Shown one piece after another: positions 54,166 to 55,396 of a stretch of 55,396 nucleotides of DNA. The notes below the pieces were generated by a model. That model did no database searches. It saw only the letters and a program-made list of their open reading frames with translations, and was not told the origin of the DNA. Both the position numbers and the translations under genes were made by a program. The stretch comes from CAIQQQ01 sp040399685 (lineage in GTDB: Bacteria; Pseudomonadota; Alphaproteobacteria; Acetobacterales; Acetobacteraceae), in assembly GCA_040399685.1 (NCBI GenBank), contig JBBART010000029.1, forward strand, positions 1 to 55,396. Reading direction: 5' to 3'. How positions within the stretch are numbered: position 1 is the stretch's first letter; the number at the start of each line of letters is the position of its first letter.

Positions 54166-54516
54166 TTAATTCTGAGAAGACAGCATTTTTGCCATTTTTA
54201 ACATCACATCTTTGTCCTGCGGGGCGCACTCTCGATAGAAGCGGATGAGGGCAAGTTCGTCGCCCGTCATGGCACTGGACCATCCCAACTCGGTCGAGAC
54301 AGCGCGGGCACCGTTGCCCAAAAGCAGATGCTCAATGCCCACGCCAAGCACGGCGGCAATCTGGGTCAAATTGCCGCCAACCTGTCCGGATCTTCCCGTT
54401 TCCCATTGGGCCACTGCGGAACGTGTCACACCAACACGCTCCGCCAGCGCGGCCTGTGTCAGCCCTTGCTGTTCCCGCGCGGCGCGGATTCGGCCGCCGA
54501 TCGCCAAGATGTCCAT
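54166..54516 (-). CDS. XRE-family transcriptional regulator
   Basis: The protein has 116 residues from ATG 54516, with GAGG five bases upstream; an upstream AT-rich extension is rejected. The HTH is clear at 8-65: GGRIRAAREQQGLTQAALAERVGVTRSAVAQWETGRSG, then LTQIAAVLGVGIEHLLLG. A short C-terminal helix (ELALIRFYRECAPQDKDVMLKMAKML) resembles phage-type or stress regulators of this class. It diverges from a GcrA-like gene across 138 bp containing an ATGTTAA/TTAACAT inverted repeat (54576-54617), a possible operator. Confidence 0.85.
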   Translation of the reverse strand: MDILAIGGRIRAAREQQGLTQAALAERVGVTRSAVAQWETGRSGQVGGNLTQIAAVLGVGIEHLLLGNGARAVSTELGWSSAMTGDELALIRFYRECAPQDKDVMLKMAKMLSSQN

Positions 54517-54654
54517 TTTGCCCTCACACATGCCTGAACTCGCTCTCTCTTTATGTGAAAAAAAATAACTCCAAAATGTTAAAAATATTGACATTAAACA
54601 GTTAGTAAAATTAACATCTGACAGATATCCTACCAACGCTGTCGGAGTGACACG

Positions 54655-55095
54655 ATGAACGAGCTTTCCAATTCGCCGCCCGCCATCGGATCAAATCGTA
54701 TTCATGCGGCACGTCGCATCGATTGGTCCAGGTCGGCGGATGACCGACTCGCGCGCCTGCGTGCCCACGGTGGTTCACTTCGGGCCATCGCCATCGCATT
54801 CGGGCTTGGGCGCCGTGCAATCGCGCAGCGTGCGGCATATTTGGGCGTCCCTTTCGCAACCGGTGTTCCCGCCGTGGCGCACAGCGCAGCCGTGACCCCT
54901 GCCAGGCAGGTTGCATCAGCGCCCAGCCCAGCCCTCGCTTCAGATCCCCTCAGGGACCCACTCCCGGCCGGTCATCCAGTCACCTGGGGCTTGCTCACCG
55001 CTGGCACGTGCCTCGAGGGGGCCGCCTATCTCACACCGAACGCCTCACGCCTCCGCGTTCGTCCAGGCGATTCCGTGTCGGTGCAGCCTGAATGA
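54655..55095 (+). CDS. GcrA-like HTH protein
   Basis: The product is 146 residues, with GGAG seven bases before ATG 54655. Residues 23-66 (DWSRSADDRLARLRAHGGSLRAIAIAFGLGRRAIAQRAAYLGV) have the spacing of GcrA/SANT-type HTH domains, which start with a tryptophan and end in a xxLGL turn. The rest is alanine/proline-rich and apparently disordered, with a small conserved-looking block PVTWGLLTAGTCLEGAAY. It may bind DNA. Its stop overlaps the next gene (ATGA). Confidence 0.55.
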   Translation: MNELSNSPPAIGSNRIHAARRIDWSRSADDRLARLRAHGGSLRAIAIAFGLGRRAIAQRAAYLGVPFATGVPAVAHSAAVTPARQVASAPSPALASDPLRDPLPAGHPVTWGLLTAGTCLEGAAYLTPNASRLRVRPGDSVSVQPE

Positions 55096-55367
55096 CCCAT
55101 CGCCCCAAGAGCCAGGTTCCCGTGCATCAGGCCGCACCCTTCCTGGCGCAACTCGTCGCCTGCGGCCTGCTCGGGCGGGCTGAGGCGGTGGCAGCGCTTC
55201 TGCATGCCGCAGCGCCAGCGCGCATTTCGCCGTCAGGCCGTCAGGCGCGATTGCCGCCCCCCATGGAACTCGCCAGCTTTGATGAACGCCGTGCGCGCTG
55301 CCAAGCCGCAGCCGCCGTCAGGCGGGCGTTGGCGCCTCTGGTGGTCGTGCCCCAGATCGTGGTGTAG
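55092..55367 (+). CDS. Small protein of unknown function, coupled to the GcrA-like gene
   Basis: The product is 91 residues. The ATG overlaps the previous stop by 4 bp. It is alanine-rich and probably helical (VHQAAPFLAQLVACGLLGRAEAVAALLHAAAPAR, RRARCQAAAAVRRALAPL). I see no domain. The tight coupling suggests it works with the HTH protein. Short paired ORFs of this kind are often prophage or plasmid accessory genes, as inference. Confidence 0.5.
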   Translation: MTHRPKSQVPVHQAAPFLAQLVACGLLGRAEAVAALLHAAAPARISPSGRQARLPPPMELASFDERRARCQAAAAVRRALAPLVVVPQIVV

Positions 55368-55396
55368 CAGCGGTGGGTAAGTCGCCCGCCGGAGCG

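Overview
This is a GC-rich bacterial segment with alphaproteobacterial gene order. The yqeY-dnaG-rpoD run, carA-carB-greA, and bolA/dnaJ-cobS-cobT all point that way. A high-potential iron-sulfur protein and a Hint-type protein with the C-terminal layout seen in acetic-acid-bacteria relatives suggest Rhodospirillales, probably Acetobacteraceae. This placement rests on synteny and protein style, not on a search. I saw no rRNA, tRNA or CRISPR array.

Layout. Bases 1-56 look like the end of an IS21-type insertion sequence, followed by the remnant of a gene it appears to have cut. From 0.55 to 11.8 kb a long minus-strand run holds an acyltransferase, an M20 amidohydrolase, two tandem glycosyltransferases, ilvA, greA, carB and carA. 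From 11.9 to 17.3 kb the plus strand carries yqeY, dnaG, rpoD, a GNAT acetyltransferase and a small tyrosine phosphatase. From 17.3 to 29.3 kb there are a von Willebrand-type protein, a glycine-zipper lipoprotein, a nucleotidyltransferase-HAD fusion, a two-module glycosyltransferase, a chemoreceptor with a PilZ tail, an amidase, a cyclase, a DUF1223 protein and a YdcF protein. From 29.3 to 37.1 kb is an accessory region: a SARP/TPR regulator, a 66-residue peptide with a duplicated motif and its partner protein, a degenerate receiver, a tandem diheme cytochrome c, a HiPIP, an acidic protein and a radical SAM protein. RND efflux genes, an acyl-CoA dehydrogenase and the bolA/dnaJ/cobS/cobT block follow up to 47.4 kb. 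The rest is looser and more AT-rich between genes: a single-domain response regulator, an MFS transporter, a Hint-like protein, a repeat-rich surface protein, an XRE regulator and a GcrA-like protein.

Most interesting points. (1) carA is continuous with an N-terminal helix-turn-helix domain. Its promoter spacer is exactly a 17-bp palindrome with a second copy upstream, and the predicted transcript begins at the start codon, so this looks like an autoregulated, leaderless CarA. (2) The radical SAM gene at 35.5 kb has no standard start codon where its first domain begins. It is joined to an acidic upstream gene either through a slippery A AAG GGC just before the upstream stop or through a CTG start with an ideal Shine-Dalgarno sequence. 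(3) The peptide at 31.7 kb has two IRLGGTFRL motifs, an inter-gene hairpin and a downstream partner protein, and resembles a modified-peptide or small-ligand locus that I do not recognise. (4) One carbohydrate-protein-like domain occurs once in the 22-kb glycosyltransferase and twice in the radical SAM protein.
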